From: Spirochaetaceae bacterium
Lineage (GTDB): Bacteria > Spirochaetota > Spirochaetia > DSM-27196 > PWMO01
DNA: 64,000 nt
Assembly: GCA_007693485.1 (NCBI GenBank)
Contig: REDM01000178.1
Location: forward strand, 1-64,000
Direction of reading: 5' to 3'
In this document: positions 10,990 to 20,682 of the stretch, in pieces
How positions within the stretch are numbered: position 1 is the first letter of the stretch
Layout of the letters: each line of letters starts with the position of its first letter
Program-made: the position numbers and the translations under genes
Notes under the pieces: generated by a model
Seen by the model: only the letters and a program-made list of their open reading frames with translations
The model's database searches: none
Told to the model about the DNA's origin: nothing

Positions 10990-12402
10990 GTGTCCGACCA
11001 CAGCCACAACGATCGTTCGGCCACGCTGCTCTGCGTTGATGTCGGGACATCGGCGATCAAGGCTGCCCTCATGCGCTACGACGGAACCTGTGCCCACTTC
11101 GAGTACGAGCGACTCCCCGTCGAGGCGCACGACGCCGATCGCTTCACTGCCGGGCTCTGGATGACCCACTTTTCCCGTCTGCTGCGCCGGATGATGGGAC
11201 GGGAAACCATCACCGGGGTGGTAATCAGTGGAAACGGGCCAACGATTGTCGCGGTGGACCGAAAGGGACGGGAAGTGGAGCCGGTCATGCTCTGGTTCGA
11301 CGGGCGGGAGCTGCGGATCTCCGGTGAGCCCTCCTTCTTCCTTCCCAAAATCGCCTGGTTTGCCGAGACCTTTCCGCGTCGGTTTGCGTCGGTCGCCCTG
11401 CTGCTCTCCTGTCCCGAGTATCTGAGCTATCGGCTCACCGGTGAGGCGTGTACCATCTCACCGTCCGACGAGTTTTCTTCCTTTATCTGGACACCGGACG
11501 GGATCGCCCGCTATGGATTGGATCCATCCCTGTTCCCGCCGATCGTCTCGTGCGGTACCGTGATTGGTGCGGTCCAACCGGCGATTGCCGCGGAGCTGGG
11601 AATCCCCGACGGGGTGCCCGTGATTGCCGGCGGCTCGGACTTCCTGATGAGCCTACTAGGCACGGCAACGGTGCTCCCCGGGCGCACCTGCGACCGCGCC
11701 GGCACCTCTGAAGGCATCAACCACTGCAGCGCCACCGTGGTTGACGATCCGCGGCTGCGCTGCCTTCCCCACGCGGTGGCGGGGCGGTACAACGTGGCGG
11801 GCATTCTCTCGTCCACGGGTCGGATCTTCGAGTGGTTCCGCGAGATCTCGGGACAGACCTCGGTTGCCTACGCCGACATACTCGAGGCGATCACGGCTCT
11901 TCCCTTCGACCGGCACATTCCCTGGTTTTTTCCCTCCATGCACCGCGGTGCCGCGTGGGAGTTCAGCCGCGGGATGTTCATCGAGCTCGGCGCACAGCAC
12001 GGCGTCGCGGAGATGGGACGCGCGGTGGTCGAGTCCATCGGCTACGCGGTGCGCGAAAGCGTGGACATCCTTGAGGAGAACGGCTGCGCAATTGATGAGC
12101 TGCGGGTATCCGGAGGCCAGGCAAAAAACGGCCCGTGGAACCAGATGAAGGCCGACATGATCGGCAAGCCGATCATCGTCGGGCAGATTGCCGACGCGGA
12201 GATCGTGGGCAACGCGTGTGCGGGGCTGGTTGGTCTTGGTCGATACGCTCGCCTCGATGAGGCGGCCGAGGCGCTCTATCGGGTATCGGCGCGCTACGAG
12301 CCCGACCCTGCGCGCCACCGCCGCTACCGCGACGGCTACGACCGGTATCAGCAGGCGTACGCTGCGTTTCGCCGCGCACTCGCAGACACGGGGTCACCAT
12401 AG
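10990..12402 (+). CDS. FGGY-family carbohydrate kinase
   Basis: LLCVDVGTSAIKAAL N-terminus, VIAGGSDFLMSLLG, SGGQAKNGPWNQMKADMIGKPI; GTG at 10990 preceded by GGGAG; the ORF extends upstream to 10933. Confidence 0.85.
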   Translation: MSDHSHNDRSATLLCVDVGTSAIKAALMRYDGTCAHFEYERLPVEAHDADRFTAGLWMTHFSRLLRRMMGRETITGVVISGNGPTIVAVDRKGREVEPVMLWFDGRELRISGEPSFFLPKIAWFAETFPRRFASVALLLSCPEYLSYRLTGEACTISPSDEFSSFIWTPDGIARYGLDPSLFPPIVSCGTVIGAVQPAIAAELGIPDGVPVIAGGSDFLMSLLGTATVLPGRTCDRAGTSEGINHCSATVVDDPRLRCLPHAVAGRYNVAGILSSTGRIFEWFREISGQTSVAYADILEAITALPFDRHIPWFFPSMHRGAAWEFSRGMFIELGAQHGVAEMGRAVVESIGYAVRESVDILEENGCAIDELRVSGGQAKNGPWNQMKADMIGKPIIVGQIADAEIVGNACAGLVGLGRYARLDEAAEALYRVSARYEPDPARHRRYRDGYDRYQQAYAAFRRALADTGSP

Positions 12403-12406
12403 GCCG

Positions 12407-15400
12407 TCAGGGCGATTCCATCAGATAGCGCAGATAACACTCGCGTACGAAGGATCGGGTTGACCCAAGCTCATCGTAGAAATCTCCCTCCAACGACATC
12501 GCGCGCTTCATGCGTTTGGCAAGCGCCGTTCTCAGCTCGGGGCTCGACGGGAGTCGGTGAACCTGGCGGTCTTCAAGAATCTGCAGAAAGTGTTCCACGC
12601 GTCGCAGCAGCACGTAGGCGTGACTCAGACGCTGCGCGGTTGCCGTATCCAGCGAACCGTGTTCGGCGAGCGCGGCCAGCGCCTGCAGGGTGTTACCCGA
12701 GAGCAGCGCGTCACCGGACCGACCATGGATCATCTGCAGCCCCTGAACCAGAAACTCAATATCGCGAATGCCCCCAACTCCGTTCTTGACGTCGTTGTCC
12801 GTATCGGAGCGGTCCACCGCGGTATCGCGAAGCGACGAGATGGACGCCCGGATCTGCTCGGGGGAGCCGGAAGCAAAAAAGGCGGGTTTTACCGCTTCCA
12901 GGAACGACCACCCCACCGGGAGGGCACCGGCAATTGGGCGAAGTTTGAGCAGCGCCTGGTGCTCCCAGAGGGACGCATTCTGTTCGTAGTAGCGAATCAG
13001 AGACGCGGTCGGCTGGGCGAGGGTGCCGGACGAGCCGAAGGGGCGCAGGCGCAGATCCACGCGATAGAGGTAGCCTTCCGCGGTGTGGTTGGAGAGCGCG
13101 GCGCGCAGCTGCATCATGACCGTATCAAACAGCCGCTGATCGCGCGCGCGGTTGGCTTCCGGCCCCGGGTCAAAAAGGGCAAGCAGGTCGATGTCCGAGC
13201 TGTAGTTGAGCTCTCCGCCCCCCAGTTTGCCGAAGGCAAGCACGCAGAACCGCTCGCGCTCGTCCGGTCGGTCCGACGCGCTCCAGATTCGGTCCAGGGC
13301 CACCCGGGTCAGGGCGCAGGCCAGATCGGACAACTCGGCGGTAATCTCGGCGAGCGGGGCGTGCAGACAGATGTCGCGGGTACCAATCCGCAGGACCTCG
13401 CGGCGACGAAACCGGCGGAGCGCGTCGAGCCAGTCTTCATCATTGAGGTTGCGATCGACCACCGCCTGAAGATCGAGAAGGAACTCATCGAGCGTGCGCG
13501 CCCGACGGACCACTTCATACGCGGTTGCCCACTCGAGGAAGTCCGGATTCTGGATCAGGGTGTCGGAGAGAAACTGGCTTCCGGCAAAGATGGCGATCAG
13601 GATGCGAAGGCGTTGCGGTTGAGTCTGCAGTTGCCGAAGGTGTTCCTCCGGGTTCTCGATTGCCTCAACAAAGGTCTCCCAGTTATTCAGCGCCATGTCC
13701 GGGTCTGGGCAGGCACGCACCACATCCCAGGCGAGAATGGCAAGCTCGGCAAAGAGGAACTGCCGGTCGCCTTCCCCGGCGAGGCCGCTCCAGTTTCGAT
13801 ACGCCCGCTGGATGTTGGTAAAGCCCCCGGCGCTGAGGATGGCCTCTTTGCGCTGGTCGTCTATATCCTCGGTAAGAATCAGGTCGGCGATGTTGCCGGT
13901 TGCACTCCCGGGCAGCGCATCACGACCGAGCTCTCGCTCCACAAATGCGCGCACATCAGCCGATCGCGCTTCAAACTCCATGTGCAGCTGCTCGGCGGGG
14001 GAGAGTTCTCCGCGGGTCTGGTACCCCATGCGCCGCGCAAGGTGGAGGTACTCCAGCGAGTCAAGCTCCGGAAGAAAAAGGTCCTGGGCGTTGCCGCGCA
14101 GCATGCGTAGTCCGTTGATCAGAATGCGGAAAAACCGGTACGCGGCAACCAGTCGTGCCGCGTACTGCTCGTGCATGCGTCCCGCTTCAACCAGTGCGTG
14201 CAGCGCGCGGTGAATCCGTGGCGTTCGGAGGGCGCGGTTTGTGCATCCGTGAATCACTTGTAGAATCTGTACGCTGTACTCGAGGTCAACCAGTCCGCCG
14301 GGGCTGAACTTGGCGTTGAGCCGTCCCTCCGCACTCTTTTCCTGCAGCTGCAGCGCCCGGAGTCGCTTCAATTCGGGCAGATCGATCGATTGGCCCGAAT
14401 AGATCAGATCATCGCGGATGCTCTGTACGTGTTTTGCCAGTTCGCGGTCGCCGCCGATGCGCCGCATGCGAACCAGAGCGAGTCGTTCGAGAGCCACCGC
14501 TTCGCGGCTGTAGTAACGGGCAAACGAAGCCAGACTTACTGCAACCGGACCGGCGTTTCCATGGGGACGCAGACGCAGGTCAATATGGAAAATTCCTTCG
14601 CGTTTTGCCTCTATGAGCGAGACCGCTTCCTGGAACATTCTGTTGAAATACTCCCGGTTCTCGATGGACTCCGAACCGTCGGTGCGCCCGTCGTCAGAGT
14701 AGAGAAACATCAGTTCGATGTCGGACGCGTACCCCAGCGCCTCTCCGCCCAGCTTTCCCAGCCCCATGACCGCCCAGGATGCGGGGAGTCCCGCCACGCT
14801 GCGAGGGGTACCGTAGCGCTCTGTGGCCTCCTGCACTGCGATGTCGAGCGCCGCGTTCACAATTGCCTCAGCAAGCGCGGTGAGCCGGGTACTGAGGAAA
14901 AAAAACTCAAGCGAGGGATTCCGAATGTGGTCCAGATCGATGAGGTAGTTCTGGTTGTCCTTGAAATCGTTCAGGGCGCTTCGTTTCTGGTCCCGGGTGG
15001 TCTTGTCCGCGAGCACCCGTTGCAGCGACTCGGTCATCTGCTCGGGCTCCAGGCTCAGCAGCGTTTCACTGTCCGAGGGGTCGAGCATGGGAAGTACCGT
15101 TTCATACTGCAAGCGCAGGAAGTCTTCCCACAGGTAGTCGCTTGCGCCGAGCAGACGTGCCAGGTCCTGAAGGACTTTGGGGCTGGAGAGAAGGCTTCCG
15201 ATGGTTCCCTGGCGAGAGAGGTGAATGAAGTCCTGGATCATCGTCTCAAATCGTTGCAACGAGCGGTAGGGGTCGGGCGATTGATGGAGGAAGTAGGTGA
15301 ACTGCTTGGTAAAGGCAACCGAAAGGCGCAACTGGTTCAGCCACTGTTCGTCCTGCACCGCAGCGCCGGTGGCGTCAACCAGATCAAAACTGTCTTCGAT

Positions 15401-16231
15401 GCGCCGGCCATTGGTTCGAATCTCCACGTGTTCGATTGATAGTCCGTGCAGGGCAATCGCACTGCTGAGGGCGTAGAGAAAAAACGGCGTGTCCTCGGAG
15501 AGGATCTTCATGCGGGTGGTTTCGGTTACGGCTGTATCAAACTCTACGTCCACCGGGTAGAGGATCCGCTCTGCCTGGATGGTCGACTCGGCGAGCGCTT
15601 CGACCACAAGCTCGTTGATCGCCTGCTTCGCGGCTTCCAGACTCTCGGCAGTATTGCGATGCAGCAGAGGAATAAAGCGCCCGAGTTCAGCCTCAAAGCG
15701 CGCAAGCCATTCGTTCGCCGGTTCACGGATCCGTCCCGTGAAGCTGTCGACAATAATCCGTTTCCCACGCCCGCTGGTGCGGTCGGTCGCTTTCAGCCGC
15801 TGATGCTGCAGGTAGCGTGCGCGCGAGTCACGGTTGGGAAACACCCTGCGCAGCTCCCGTTGGTCGATTTCCTGAGCGGGATCATCGGTTGCGTCTGCGC
15901 CTGTACGCGAGGTGTAGATGTCACCGGCGGTCACGTTGAACCCGGTAGCGGCGAGTACGCCGGTCAGCACCGAGAACTCAGCAGCGTAATCCCACGCAAC
16001 CACCGTTACCGTTACCTCGGACTCACCGTCGCCGGTGTGTGGGCCCTTTGTCATCGAGAGGCGAAAGAGTCGCTCGCCGTCGAGGCTCGCGGCCAGGGTG
16101 AGGTGATCGGCAATTTCCTGCGGGGGGCGCTCGGCGGTATACCGCTCCGGCATGGTCTCGAGCCAGTTCTGTACCCGCTCGCGGGGCAGGTCAGGTACGA
16201 GTCGGGCGATCGCTTCTTCTGCGGGTTGCAT
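12407..16231 (-). CDS. glnE: glutamine synthetase adenylyltransferase/deadenylyltransferase GlnE with N-terminal ACT-like extension
   Basis: Two nucleotidyltransferase modules (VMGLGKLGGEALGYASDIELMFLY; VLAFGKLGGGELNYSSDIDLLALF), each followed by a GlnE-type helical domain; about 1274 aa from ATG 16231. Confidence 0.85.
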   Translation of the reverse strand: MQPAEEAIARLVPDLPRERVQNWLETMPERYTAERPPQEIADHLTLAASLDGERLFRLSMTKGPHTGDGESEVTVTVVAWDYAAEFSVLTGVLAATGFNVTAGDIYTSRTGADATDDPAQEIDQRELRRVFPNRDSRARYLQHQRLKATDRTSGRGKRIIVDSFTGRIREPANEWLARFEAELGRFIPLLHRNTAESLEAAKQAINELVVEALAESTIQAERILYPVDVEFDTAVTETTRMKILSEDTPFFLYALSSAIALHGLSIEHVEIRTNGRRIEDSFDLVDATGAAVQDEQWLNQLRLSVAFTKQFTYFLHQSPDPYRSLQRFETMIQDFIHLSRQGTIGSLLSSPKVLQDLARLLGASDYLWEDFLRLQYETVLPMLDPSDSETLLSLEPEQMTESLQRVLADKTTRDQKRSALNDFKDNQNYLIDLDHIRNPSLEFFFLSTRLTALAEAIVNAALDIAVQEATERYGTPRSVAGLPASWAVMGLGKLGGEALGYASDIELMFLYSDDGRTDGSESIENREYFNRMFQEAVSLIEAKREGIFHIDLRLRPHGNAGPVAVSLASFARYYSREAVALERLALVRMRRIGGDRELAKHVQSIRDDLIYSGQSIDLPELKRLRALQLQEKSAEGRLNAKFSPGGLVDLEYSVQILQVIHGCTNRALRTPRIHRALHALVEAGRMHEQYAARLVAAYRFFRILINGLRMLRGNAQDLFLPELDSLEYLHLARRMGYQTRGELSPAEQLHMEFEARSADVRAFVERELGRDALPGSATGNIADLILTEDIDDQRKEAILSAGGFTNIQRAYRNWSGLAGEGDRQFLFAELAILAWDVVRACPDPDMALNNWETFVEAIENPEEHLRQLQTQPQRLRILIAIFAGSQFLSDTLIQNPDFLEWATAYEVVRRARTLDEFLLDLQAVVDRNLNDEDWLDALRRFRRREVLRIGTRDICLHAPLAEITAELSDLACALTRVALDRIWSASDRPDERERFCVLAFGKLGGGELNYSSDIDLLALFDPGPEANRARDQRLFDTVMMQLRAALSNHTAEGYLYRVDLRLRPFGSSGTLAQPTASLIRYYEQNASLWEHQALLKLRPIAGALPVGWSFLEAVKPAFFASGSPEQIRASISSLRDTAVDRSDTDNDVKNGVGGIRDIEFLVQGLQMIHGRSGDALLSGNTLQALAALAEHGSLDTATAQRLSHAYVLLRRVEHFLQILEDRQVHRLPSSPELRTALAKRMKRAMSLEGDFYDELGSTRSFVRECYLRYLMESP
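15300..16010 (-). other. Putative tandem ACT-like domains in the GlnE N-terminus
   Basis: VVAWDYAAEFSVLTGVLAATGFNVTAGDIYTS...RIIVDSFTG and TRMKILSEDTPFFLYALSSAIALHGLSIEHVEIRTNGRRIEDSFDLVD resemble GlnD-type ACT repeats. Confidence 0.55.
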
Positions 16232-16246
16232 ACCCGTGCACTCTAC

Positions 16247-16283
16247 AAAAAAACGGCGCGAAGGACAAAGGCCCTTCGCGCCG
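16247..16283 (-). terminator. Rho-independent terminator between glnK and glnE
   Basis: Perfect 11-bp stem CGGCGCGAAGG/CCTTCGCGCCG (16254-16264 / 16273-16283), 8-nt loop, followed on the minus strand by 7 T. Confidence 0.85.
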
Positions 16284-16314
16284 GGTGTGTGATATGAGCG
16301 AAACCAGCTGAGCG

Positions 16315-16656
16315 TCAGCCGATCGCTTCTTTTCCTTTCTCCCCGCTTCGGATGCGGATGCAATCCTCAAGCGGCAGTACAAAGATCTTGCCGTCACCGA
16401 TCTCTCCGGTTCGCGCTCCGCGAATCACGGCGTCAATGGTGGTCTGGACAAAGTCGTCGTTCACGGCGATCTCGATGCGCGTCTTCTTCAGAAGATTCAC
16501 CTCGATGTCAACGCCGCGGTACGATTCGGTGTACCCCTTCTGCTGTCCGCAGCCAAGGGAGTTTGTCACCGACATCTTGAAGACCTCCGACTTGTACAGC
16601 TCTTCTTTTACGTCGTTCAGCTTGTGCGGCTGAATGTATGCGATGATCAGTTTCAT
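16315..16656 (-). CDS. glnK: P-II family nitrogen regulatory protein GlnB/GlnK
   Basis: [21 protein letters not shown]-loop [12 protein letters not shown] with the conserved Tyr, [18 protein letters not shown]. Confidence 0.93.
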   Translation of the reverse strand: MKLIIAYIQPHKLNDVKEELYKSEVFKMSVTNSLGCGQQKGYTESYRGVDIEVNLLKKTRIEIAVNDDFVQTTIDAVIRGARTGEIGDGKIFVLPLEDCIRIRSGEKGKEAIG

Positions 16657-16668
16657 TGCCACTCTCCC

Positions 16669-18012
16669 TTACATGTTGCTGAAGATCTGGAATCCGGCGT
16701 ACGACTCCATACCGTGTTCACCGATGTCGAGACCGATGAGTTCCTCGGTTTCCGTTACGCGCAGCTTACCAGCAGCCTTCAGAATGCTGAACAGGATGAG
16801 CGTGGTAACCACAACCCAGGCAAACACCGCGACAACACCTACAAACTGTACACCGAGCTGGCCGATTCCGCCACCGTAAAAGAGCCCAACTACGTCCGGA
16901 TCGTTTACACCGGTTGCGAAGAGGCCAACCGCCAGAGTACCCCAGACACCGCAGATACCGTGGACGGAGATCGCACCAACGGGATCGTCAATGTGGAACA
17001 CCTTGTCGAAGAGCTCTACCGAACCCACAACGATGATACCGGCAATGAGACCCACGATGACCGACCCAAAGGGGCTGATGACCCAGGTTCCCGCCGTAAT
17101 GCCAACCAAGCCTGCCAGCGCACCGTTGAGCGAGAAGCTCGGATCCGGCTTTCCAAACGCAAACCATGAGGTGAACATGGCCGCCACGGCACCCGCTGAT
17201 GCGCCAAGGGTGGTGGTCACAAAGACGTGAGCGATGTCAAGGTCGGTTCCCGACAGGGTGCTTCCCCCGTTAAACCCATACCAGCCAAACCAGAGGATGA
17301 AGACGCCCAACGCGGCCAACGGCATATTGTGTCCGGGGATCGCCTTGGGAACAATCTTGCCGTCCACCTTGACGTACTTGCCCTTGCGGGGTCCCAGAAT
17401 GATCGCACCAACCATGGCCGCCCACGCACCAACGCTGTGCACGACGGTGCTTCCGGCAAAGTCATGGAAACCCATGCCGCCCAACCAGCCGTCGTCACTC
17501 CAGATCCAGTGTCCCGAGATCGGATAAATGATCGCGCTGATAATCACGCTGTAGATCAGATAGCCGGTGAACTGAGTCCGTTCAGCCATCGCTCCAGAGA
17601 CAATGGTCGCAGCGGTTGCGGCGAAGACCACCTGGAAAAACCAGTCCCGGTAGATCTCGTAGTCGGCACCGGCCAGGAAGAACTCGTCGGTTCCAAGAAA
17701 TCCACCTGCAGACGCTCCGTACATGAGCGCCCAGCCGATGGCCCAGTACGCAAGCGCGCCCGCCGAGAAGTCCATCAGGTTCTTCATGATGATGTTACCC
17801 GCGTTTTTTGCACGGGTAAGACCGGTCTCCACCATCGCGAAACCCGCCTGCATGAAGAACACCAAGGCACCTGCCAGCACAAGCCAGATCATGTCGAACG
17901 AGCTCTGATAGAGGTCCAACAGTTCGGCTGTGGCGGCATCCTGTGCGTACAGAGCAGTCCCACTAAGGAGCATGACAGCTGCAAAACACAGGAGAAGGAT
18001 CTTTTTGTTCAT
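16669..18012 (-). CDS. amt: ammonium transporter
   Basis: Amt family: FFMQAGFAMVETGLTRAKNAGNIIMKNLMDF, DFAGSTVVHSVGAWAAM, signal peptide. Confidence 0.95.
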   Translation of the reverse strand: MNKKILLLCFAAVMLLSGTALYAQDAATAELLDLYQSSFDMIWLVLAGALVFFMQAGFAMVETGLTRAKNAGNIIMKNLMDFSAGALAYWAIGWALMYGASAGGFLGTDEFFLAGADYEIYRDWFFQVVFAATAATIVSGAMAERTQFTGYLIYSVIISAIIYPISGHWIWSDDGWLGGMGFHDFAGSTVVHSVGAWAAMVGAIILGPRKGKYVKVDGKIVPKAIPGHNMPLAALGVFILWFGWYGFNGGSTLSGTDLDIAHVFVTTTLGASAGAVAAMFTSWFAFGKPDPSFSLNGALAGLVGITAGTWVISPFGSVIVGLIAGIIVVGSVELFDKVFHIDDPVGAISVHGICGVWGTLAVGLFATGVNDPDVVGLFYGGGIGQLGVQFVGVVAVFAWVVVTTLILFSILKAAGKLRVTETEELIGLDIGEHGMESYAGFQIFSNM

Positions 18013-18056
18013 CGTAGAAGCCCTCCTAAAAGAATTGGTTACTCTGGCTGTCAGTT

Positions 18057-18072
18057 AGCAAAACACATACCA
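18057..18072 (-). promoter_or_regulatory. Sigma-54 (-24/-12) promoter upstream of amt-glnK
   Basis: Minus-strand TGGTATGTGTTTTGCT: GG and GC separated by 10 nt, close to TGGCACG-N4-TTGCW; located 45 bp upstream of the amt ATG. Confidence 0.8.
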
Positions 18073-18260
18073 ACAAAATGGTTTGAGGAGAGAAAAATTT
18101 AAACCAATGTGGGGGAGTGATTTATCTATAACACCATGTGGAGAGCGATGAAAGCGGGAAGGCCATTCTCGTCCTCCGTGCTGAAAGAAGCAACGAGAAT
18201 GTAGTAAAAAAGACGAAACAAAACAGAAATGTCAGTTGGCGGTGGGGGAGCGTCGGGATC

Positions 18261-19859
18261 TCAGCGGCCGGCCCGGAAGGCGCGCGGGTCCACGCCGTGC
18301 TTCTGCACGCGCAGTCCCATGATTCGCTCGCTGACCTTCAACAGACGGGCTGCCTTGGCCATATTCCCTTTGGTGGATTTGAGTGAATCCATCAGGAGTT
18401 CGCGCTCGAGGTTGTCGAGGGATTCCTGCAGCGAGCCCGATACGCGGGTGTCGGTTGACTCTGCGGATTGAAGAGACGGTGGAAGGTGATGGCTGTGAAT
18501 CACCTCGTCGACGCTGAGCAGAACCGCACGTTCGATGCAGTTCTCCAGTTCGCGAACATTTCCCGGCCAGTGGTAGTTGACCAGGAGATCGATCGCCGGC
18601 GTAGATATCCGGCGGATCTCGGTGTGGTTTGCTTCGCTGTACTTTCCCACGAAGTGGTCGGCAAGCAGCAGGACGTCGCTCTTTCGTTCGCGAAGCGGTG
18701 GAATCAGGATCGGGAAAACGTTCAGGCGGTAATAGAGGTCTTCGCGGAACTGTTCGGTCTCCATGAGCCGCTCGAGGTTGCGGTTGGTCGCCGTAATGAT
18801 TCGGACGTTCGCCCGGATGGTTTCGTTGCCTCCAACGCGCTCGAACTCCTTCTCCTGGAGAACCCGCAGCAGTTTCACCTGGAGCGTGGGCGAAAGATCG
18901 CCGATCTCATCGAGAAAGATCGTACCGCCGTTGGCCAGCTCAAAACGCCCTTTGCGCATGCTGATGGCACCGGTGAATGAACCCTTCTCGTGTCCGAAGA
19001 GTTCGCTCTCTATCACCGTCTCGGGCAGCGCGGCGCAGTTCACTTTAATGAAGGGTCGGGCGGCGCGTGGGCTGTTGTAGTGGATCGCCTGCGCTACCAG
19101 CTCCTTTCCCGTGCCGCTCTCTCCGCGGATCAGTACCGTCGCCTCGCTGCGCGAGACCTGCGCGATCATGTCGAAGACCGCCTGCATCGCCTTGGAATTC
19201 CCGATGATGTTGGACGGTTTGAACTTCTCGCGCAGCTCTTCGTGGAGACGGGTGTTCTCCTCTTGCAGGCGCCGTTTCTCTTCCATAATGTTCTGTCGGA
19301 TCTTCACCGCCTGTGCGACAAGCGAACAGACCACCGTAAGCAGCCGGGCATCCTCTTCGAGTTGTTCCCCCGGCGCCATCGGCCGGTCAACGCTCAGGGC
19401 TCCGATGGTTTCGTTTCCGATTTTGATTGGAATACAGAGAAACGAGATCTCTTTCTGTTTCACACCCTTGCGAGCGCCGGTTTTGTTCAGAAAGGTGGGT
19501 TCGTCGGAGATGCGGGGAATGATCTTGAGCTTGCCACTCTGTACCACGGTTCCGGTGACGCCTTCTCCCAGGACGTAGCGGCCTCGCTCGCGCTGACTGT
19601 TGGAGAGTCCGTACGCGGCCTCGATAAAGATTTCGCCGGTCTGCCGGTTCAGCAGGGTGATTGCGCCGCGCACCATCCCGAGGTGGTCGGTTACCGCCTT
19701 GAGCACCGGGTGAATTACCAGTTTCAGGTCCATGCTCTGGTCGAGAATCTGGCTTATCTCGAACAGGAGTGAGAGTTCTTCAAATTTTCCCCGGTATGAA
19801 AGTGGAGCGGTTTGCTCTGAGACCACAGATTTGCCTCCTCGGACATGCAACGCTACCAT
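18261..19859 (-). CDS. nifA: NifA-like sigma-54-dependent transcriptional activator (GAF-AAA+-HTH)
   Basis: GAF-like N-terminus, [27 protein letters not shown] loop, [25 protein letters not shown]-terminal Fis-like HTH. Confidence 0.82.
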   Translation of the reverse strand: MVALHVRGGKSVVSEQTAPLSYRGKFEELSLLFEISQILDQSMDLKLVIHPVLKAVTDHLGMVRGAITLLNRQTGEIFIEAAYGLSNSQRERGRYVLGEGVTGTVVQSGKLKIIPRISDEPTFLNKTGARKGVKQKEISFLCIPIKIGNETIGALSVDRPMAPGEQLEEDARLLTVVCSLVAQAVKIRQNIMEEKRRLQEENTRLHEELREKFKPSNIIGNSKAMQAVFDMIAQVSRSEATVLIRGESGTGKELVAQAIHYNSPRAARPFIKVNCAALPETVIESELFGHEKGSFTGAISMRKGRFELANGGTIFLDEIGDLSPTLQVKLLRVLQEKEFERVGGNETIRANVRIITATNRNLERLMETEQFREDLYYRLNVFPILIPPLRERKSDVLLLADHFVGKYSEANHTEIRRISTPAIDLLVNYHWPGNVRELENCIERAVLLSVDEVIHSHHLPPSLQSAESTDTRVSGSLQESLDNLERELLMDSLKSTKGNMAKAARLLKVSERIMGLRVQKHGVDPRAFRAGR

Positions 19860-19947
19860 AATGTAAGAAAGAACTCAACAGAGGTCCATCGGCTGTTCTC
19901 TGTTTTCTCCGTATTTGGTAGACTGACCGCCACCAACGGGAGGCTTC

Positions 19948-20676
19948 ATGCGGCTGTTTCTGGATTTTGACGGAGTTGTCTGTGACTCGGTGGGCGAAGC
20001 GCAGGTCGCCTCGCATCGCGCCTACTGCCAGAAGGTGCTCGGCAGCAGCGCAGATGAGCTCTCGGAGGACGACCGCGCACGGTTCATCTCGTACCGGCCC
20101 TTCATACGCAACGGCGAGGACTTCGTGCTGCTGCAGCAGCTGATCCGGGAAGGTATTCAACTTTCCAGCCAGGCCGACTTTGACCGTGAGCTGCTGCGCG
20201 CGGGAGCCGCGACGATGCAGCGCTATCGCGACGCGATCTACTCCGTGCGTGAACAGATGCTCGCTGAAGATCGCGCCGGCTGGCTCGCGCTCAACCGCAT
20301 CTATCCGCACGTTCGCGCGGTCATCGATCGACCGGCTGGCGATGATCGCTGTTTCATTCTCTCCACCAAGAAGGCGCAGTACATCAACGAGATCCTGAAC
20401 GGGGAGGGCGTCCGCTGGCCGGCAACGCGCATCATCAGTACCGAGGGTCGCGAAAAAGTGACGCTGATTGAACAAACTGCGGGCGGCGACAACGAGATCC
20501 ACTTTGTGGAAGACCAGCCCGACCACTTTCCCTCACCCGGTGAGAGGCCGGCCGCGCTACACTGCGTACTCGCAACCTGGGGATACATCCAGCCTCAGTG
20601 GCTGGAGTCTTCGGCGTACACCACCATCGGACCGCAGGAGTTTGCGGATTTTCTTGATCGACTGTTGTCCCGATAG
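19948..20676 (+). CDS. HAD-superfamily hydrolase
   Basis: MRLFLDFDGVVCDS motif I; HFVEDQPDH late motif. Confidence 0.7.
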   Translation: MRLFLDFDGVVCDSVGEAQVASHRAYCQKVLGSSADELSEDDRARFISYRPFIRNGEDFVLLQQLIREGIQLSSQADFDRELLRAGAATMQRYRDAIYSVREQMLAEDRAGWLALNRIYPHVRAVIDRPAGDDRCFILSTKKAQYINEILNGEGVRWPATRIISTEGREKVTLIEQTAGGDNEIHFVEDQPDHFPSPGERPAALHCVLATWGYIQPQWLESSAYTTIGPQEFADFLDRLLSR

Positions 20677-20682
20677 CGGAGC

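Noticed and set aside
12557-14110. 517-aa plus-strand ORF
   Set aside because: Antisense to glnE, whose two nucleotidyltransferase modules are unambiguous
18073-18240. Canonical NifA UAS (TGT-N10-ACA)
   Set aside because: No correctly spaced TGT/ACA pair found by eye; only non-canonical inverted repeats
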